Source of the DNA: Caulobacter sp.
GTDB lineage: Bacteria > Pseudomonadota > Alphaproteobacteria > Caulobacterales > Caulobacteraceae
Reading direction: 5' to 3'
Assembly (NCBI GenBank): GCA_014378155.1
Contig: JACMOF010000147.1
Span: 1-5,984, forward strand
DNA length: 5,984 nucleotides
In this document: one piece after another, positions 4,282-5,984 of the stretch
Numbering within the stretch: the first letter of the stretch is position 1
Layout of the letters: the number at the start of each line of letters is the position of its first letter
Notes under the pieces: generated by a model
The model's database searches: none
What the model saw: the letters and a program-made list of their open reading frames with translations, nothing else
Told to the model about the DNA's origin: nothing
Position numbers and translations under genes: made by a program

Positions 4282-5919
4282 ATGCCGCTAAGCCCGCTGA
4301 CGCGCCGCCGCCTGCTCGCCACCACCACCGCCACCTTCGCCGTCGCCGCCGCCATGGCCCCGCTGAGGGCCCTGGCCCAAGGCGTGGCGCCGTCGAAAGA
4401 CCAGGTGCTGGCCACCATGAAGAAGGCCTCGACCTTCATGGCCGAGAAGGCCGCCTATGAGGGCGGCTATGTCTGGAGCTATCTGCCCGACTTCTCGCGC
4501 CGGTTCGGCGAGATGGAAGCCTTCCCAACCATGATCTGGGTCCAGCCGCCCGGCACGGCGACCATGGGTCACCTGTTCCTCGACGCCTATCACGCGACCG
4601 GCGACGAGTACTATTACCAAGCCGCCGCCAAGGCCGCCGGCGCGCTGATCAAGATCCAGCACCCAGCCGGCGGCTGGAACTATATGGGCGACCTTGCCGG
4701 GCCGGCGTCGCTGCAGAAGTGGTACGACACCATTGGCAAGAACGGCTGGCGGCTCGAGGAATTCCAGCACTATTACGGCAACGCCACCTTCGACGACGAG
4801 GGCACCGCCGAGAGCTGCCAGCTGATGCTGCGCATCTACATGGAAAAGAAGGACAAGGCCTTCAAGCCTGCCCTGGACAAGGCCATCAAGTTCGTCCTCG
4901 ACAGCCAGTATCCGAACGGTGGCTGGCCCCAGCGCTTCCCGCTATCGGGTGGTTTCGAGAACAAGGGCCATCCGGACTATACCGGCTACATCACCTTCAA
5001 TGACGGCGTCGTCGACGAAAACATCAAGTTCCTGCTGATGGTCTGGCAGACCCTGGGCGACAAGCGGGTGCTGGACCCGATCCAACGCGCCATGGACATC
5101 TATATCGCCGCCCAGCAGCCGCAGCCGCAACCGGGCTGGGGCCTGCAGCACACCGTGGCCGACCTCAAGCCGGCCGGCGCGCGCACCTATGAGCCCAAGG
5201 CCTTCGCCAGCCACACCACGGCCGGCAACCTCGAAAACCTGATGGACTATTACCAGCTGACGGGCGACCCGAAGTACCTGGCTCGCGTTCCGGAAGCCAT
5301 CGACTGGCTGGCCAGCCTGAAGCTCAATGACAAGATCGCTCCGGGCAAGCCGCGTTACCCCACCTTCATCGAGATCGGCACGGGCGACCCGCTGTACGTG
5401 CACCGCCGCGGCTCCAACGTGTTCAACGGCGAATACTTCGTCGACAAGCACTGGGAGAACACGATCGTCCACTACTCGTCGTTCAGGGCGGTCAATATCG
5501 ACAAGCTGCGCAAGCGCTACGCCGCGCTGAAGGCCACCCCGCCCGAGGTGGCCAGCAAGGACTCGCCGCTGAAGGGCGCCCGCCGTCCTCTGCCCCGCTA
5601 CTTCACAACCAAGGACATCTCGGTGTCCGACCTCAATGTCGGCGCCCTGAAGACCAGCGACAGGACCACCGACGCCGACGCCGCCAAGCTGATGGCCGAG
5701 CTCAACGCCGAGGGCTGGTGGCCGACCGAGATGAAGGCGGTCAGCAACCCCTATATCGGCGACGGCTCGACCACGGTGACTCCGGGTGAGTTCTCCACGA
5801 CCCGCGTGGGCGATCCCACCGACACCTCGCCCTACATCGCCGACGTGCCCAAGCCGGGCATCTCTACCGGCGCCTATATCGAAAACATGGCGTCGCTGAT
5901 CCGCTATCTGGGGGCTTAG
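4282..5919 (+). CDS. pelA: Tat-exported pectate lyase, polysaccharide lyase family 10
   Basis: This 545-residue enzyme should cleave polygalacturonate by beta-elimination outside the cytoplasm. Residues 1-32 form a twin-arginine signal: TRRRLLA (7-13), a hydrophobic stretch, and A-L-A before Q33 as a likely cleavage site. The PL10 (PelA/Pel-15E type) core is recognised from QYPNGGWPQRFP (209-220), YITFNDG (236-242), GWGLQHTVADLKPAGARTYEP (about 285-305, family form GW..Q....L.PAGAR.YE) and the helix after ASHTTAGNLENL. Two 44-residue blocks, 91-134 and 174-217, align without gaps (GTA....L.L..Y ... Q.P.GGW), and a third related helix pair starts near 312, as expected for an (alpha/alpha) toroid. 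The roughly 125 residues after about 420 are not part of the core I know; they contain WWPTEMK (479-485) and look like an extra C-terminal segment. I did not assign the catalytic arginine or calcium ligands. It stands alone on its strand, behind operator-like palindromes and before a hairpin, so it is probably monocistronic and substrate-induced. Confidence 0.92.
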   Translation: MPLSPLTRRRLLATTTATFAVAAAMAPLRALAQGVAPSKDQVLATMKKASTFMAEKAAYEGGYVWSYLPDFSRRFGEMEAFPTMIWVQPPGTATMGHLFLDAYHATGDEYYYQAAAKAAGALIKIQHPAGGWNYMGDLAGPASLQKWYDTIGKNGWRLEEFQHYYGNATFDDEGTAESCQLMLRIYMEKKDKAFKPALDKAIKFVLDSQYPNGGWPQRFPLSGGFENKGHPDYTGYITFNDGVVDENIKFLLMVWQTLGDKRVLDPIQRAMDIYIAAQQPQPQPGWGLQHTVADLKPAGARTYEPKAFASHTTAGNLENLMDYYQLTGDPKYLARVPEAIDWLASLKLNDKIAPGKPRYPTFIEIGTGDPLYVHRRGSNVFNGEYFVDKHWENTIVHYSSFRAVNIDKLRKRYAALKATPPEVASKDSPLKGARRPLPRYFTTKDISVSDLNVGALKTSDRTTDADAAKLMAELNAEGWWPTEMKAVSNPYIGDGSTTVTPGEFSTTRVGDPTDTSPYIADVPKPGISTGAYIENMASLIRYLGA

Positions 5920-5928
5920 GTTTGGAAT

Positions 5929-5954
5929 GGGGACACGCGCAGGCGCGTGTCCCC
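5929..5954 (+). terminator. Perfect 12-bp hairpin after the pectate lyase
   Basis: GGGGACACGCGC (5929-5940) pairs perfectly with GCGCGTGTCCCC (5943-5954) across a two-base AG loop, starting nine bases after the stop codon. GTTT (5920-5923) and AAAC (5955-5958) could extend it across a bulge. No T-run follows directly; the nearest is TTTTT at 5968-5972. It is therefore not a textbook intrinsic terminator, but position and strength make transcription termination or 3'-end protection the likely role. Confidence 0.6.
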
Positions 5955-5960
5955 AAACGC

Positions 5961-5984
5961 TAGAGCATTTTTCGAGCGAAGTGG
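5961..5984. repeat. Left arm of a dispersed alphaproteobacterial palindromic repeat (cut by window edge)
   Basis: TAGAGCATTTTTCGAGCGAA followed by GTGG matches, from memory, the opening of an intergenic repeat found in many copies in Caulobacter and other alphaproteobacterial genomes. That repeat goes on through a GATACCGGTT-like centre to a right arm complementary to GAGCATTTT. Only the left arm lies inside the window, so the palindrome itself cannot be confirmed here. Confidence 0.55.

Noticed and set aside
4940..5472. Long minus-strand frames opposite the pectate lyase
   Set aside because: Antisense shadows of a gene with a complete signal peptide and family motifs; no independent start signal or domain.

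Overview
The window reads as chromosomal DNA of a GC-rich alphaproteobacterium, most likely Caulobacter or a close relative (Caulobacteraceae). Three things point there: strong G/C preference at third codon positions, an HWE-type sensor kinase, and, at the extreme right edge, the beginning of what I recall as a dispersed palindromic repeat of alphaproteobacterial chromosomes. No transposase, phage gene, CRISPR array, rRNA or tRNA gene is visible.

Left block, all on the minus strand. Right to left in transcription order: a 56-residue helical protein of unknown function (3602-3772), a soluble PAS-HWE histidine kinase (2449-3525), a class A penicillin-binding protein with intact glycosyltransferase and transpeptidase motifs (504-2384), then after a 149-bp gap the 5' part of an exported proline-rich protein with tandem VYVDRPV-like repeats, cut by the window edge (1-354). 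The kinase and penicillin-binding protein are 64 bp apart and the small protein ends about 76 bp before the kinase, so these three are plausibly co-transcribed. That would link a signalling protein to peptidoglycan synthesis, but only as an inference from spacing.

Centre, 3773-4281: 509 bp with no convincing gene but dense in structure. It holds two near-identical CG-centred palindromes 51 bp apart (4044-4061 and 4096-4111), a weaker third copy (3863-3876), a different palindrome (3808-3824), and two back-to-back hairpins. One of the hairpins is a textbook intrinsic terminator pointing leftward (3878-3919) that ends no annotated gene. I read this as a divergent control region with LacI-type operators and possibly a small leftward RNA.

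Right block, plus strand: a Tat-exported family PL10 pectate lyase (4282-5919) with a clear Shine-Dalgarno sequence, followed by a perfect 12-bp hairpin (5929-5954). The lyase would cut de-esterified pectin outside the cytoplasm. The upstream palindromes suggest it is switched on by a sugar or uronate through a repressor encoded elsewhere. I see no functional link between the lyase and the minus-strand block beyond the shared intergenic region. The parts least like an ordinary annotation are the orphan terminator with its possible RNA and the operator array.
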